Part shown: piece by piece, positions 62,861 to 64,000 of the stretch
Layout of the letters: every line of letters begins with the position of its first letter
Numbering within the stretch: position 1 is the stretch's first letter
Assembly (NCBI GenBank): GCA_013397455.1
Contig: VYZB01000275.1
Span: forward strand, 186,001 to 250,000
Direction: 5' to 3'
Length of the DNA: 64,000 nt
Origin: Crotophaga sulcirostris
Taxonomy: Eukaryota > Chordata > Aves > Cuculiformes > Crotophagidae
Notes under the pieces: model-generated
Database searches by the model: none
Told to the model about the DNA's origin: nothing
Seen by the model: the letters and a program-made list of their open reading frames with translations, nothing else
Position numbers and translations under genes: made by a program

Positions 62861-64000
62861 ACCATCATATTTTTCTCAGACAATCCCCTCTGCCAAGCAA
62901 ACTAACAAGTACAGTTTCTGGAAATCCATTACTTTGAGAAGCCATAAATGTGGTGATATTCAGATTTATACCTACAATTTTTAATCACTTTACACTTCTA
63001 TATGCCCAGATATAGCAAAACACTTTATTACAATTTTGATACAAATAGGAATACTTGCAGCTTGAAACTCAAAGCTCACTCCTCTTTTAGGTTCAGGGTA
63101 TGCTTGCATGTGGTGCTGCTGTCTAATTGTCAGTTCCATTTCTAAGTAGAACAACACTTTTAAATTTATAAAAAGTAAAACTCTTTACAGTATAAGCAGG
63201 AAAATATTCTTCTCTGTAGTTAAAGTAAATTCTGCTGGTCTGCCCTAAATCCTTTAATCAGGAGCTTTCTTAGAAGAACTGCAGTTTGAGATTTTACACC
63301 TTGTGGAGCACATATTCTTTTAACTGTTTCACTTCAGCTCATCCCATTTAACACGAGGGTACTGTATTTCTGTCTTATCTTGCTTTCATGAGACCTGTGG
63401 TGTTCACCAGGTTTTTCAGGTAATGCTGTTTACAGCAAACACTGTCTATGGAGTTTCCAAAAGTTTCCTGCTGTCAGAGGCATGAGGGCCAAATTGAAAA
63501 TATTGGTTTGGGAGAATGTAATCTTTTCAGTACAGACTTTGGTCAGCATGATTGTATTCAGTGTGAGTGCCCAATAGTAATGATGTCCAGGCATAGGGCC
63601 AAATGCTAAAACTTCCCCCAGAGTGAATATACTCATACTCTGCAAGAGAAGCAGTAAAGTATGCTAGTATTCTGGCCAGCAACATCTGAAAGCACAGCTC
63701 CCCATGAGGATGATTCTTGCCAGGACTATGAATAAGCTGCATTGAGGCTGTGCATTATGGCAACCGCTGCATCAGGGACCGCTAAGTAACTCATAAATAA
63801 GCAGTCTCTGCTGCCCCCCAATTCCTGTATTGAGCTTCAGAAGGTACTTGTGTTGCTCCAAGTATGAAAGGCTTGCACAGTGGCCTCAGTGGACTTTGAA
63901 AAGTGCCAAAGCAGAGGTGGCTACTTTCCATCTCCTGCTTCTTTGACTGGCTGTAATTTTGCTGGCAAGCACAAATATACAGCGCCTAGAAGGATTTGGC
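62861..64000. other. Noncoding, nothing recognised
   Basis: Ordinary AT-rich sequence to the window edge, with no gene, repeat family or motif that I can support. Confidence 0.5.

Noticed and set aside
1..64000. CRISPR arrays, tRNA, rRNA, operons or phage-like modules
   Set aside because: No regularly spaced repeats, no cloverleaf or rRNA signatures; the sequence is clearly vertebrate nuclear DNA.

Overview
This window looks like a piece of a bird nuclear genome, most probably from a neoavian. It is AT-rich, has long stretches without open frames, and shows no operon-like gene packing, rRNA or tRNA. Its recognisable content is almost entirely decayed transposable elements of types typical of birds: CR1 LINEs with 8-bp 3' tails, and ERVL-like endogenous retrovirus LTRs with gag- and pol-like remnants. 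I could not identify a single complete cellular protein-coding gene. The window is best read as intronic or intergenic DNA, with one plausible 5' exon/promoter region near 54.0-54.4 kb and a few unproven exon-like segments.

Layout. 0-2.4 kb: no recognisable feature. 2.4-5.2 kb: a minus-strand endogenous retrovirus remnant (LTR piece, reverse-transcriptase piece, gag-like piece, leader, second LTR), interrupted by a plus-strand CR1. 5.6-5.8 kb: a short segment open on both strands, with good splice signals on each. 11.3-11.9 kb: CR1. 12.5-12.9 kb: a second, different LTR with an internal deletion. 15.8-16.1 kb: CR1. 17.0 and 21.4 kb: RFX-type X-box motifs. 23.07-23.12 kb: a roughly 50-bp CR1 3' stub. 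23.3-23.5 kb: an unidentified coding-like remnant. 24.86 kb: a decayed inverted repeat. 28.0-28.4 kb: an old CR1-type copy. 31.0-32.3 kb: a CR1 carrying endonuclease, linker and RT-start sequence. 36.6-39.4 kb: the longest CR1 (minus strand), with ORF1 esterase end, ORF2 endonuclease, a deleted RT core, the RT C-terminus and the 3' UTR. 44.9-45.1 kb: an old CR1 RT remnant. 48.9-49.2 kb: a DIRS-like RT remnant, followed by a CR1 3' end. 54.0-54.4 kb: candidate promoter and exon. 60.4 and 62.7 kb: ancient inverted-repeat elements.

The open frames of 60-180 codons in the window are either pieces of these dead elements, their antisense shadows, or chance frames. I found no convincing new biological system. 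The items most worth checking are the DIRS-like fragment (such elements are not usual in birds), the candidate 5' exon at 54.34-54.40 kb, the bidirectionally open segment at 5.6-5.8 kb, and the decayed palindromes whose arm mismatches are all transitions. Family assignments rest on recognition from memory; no database search was run.
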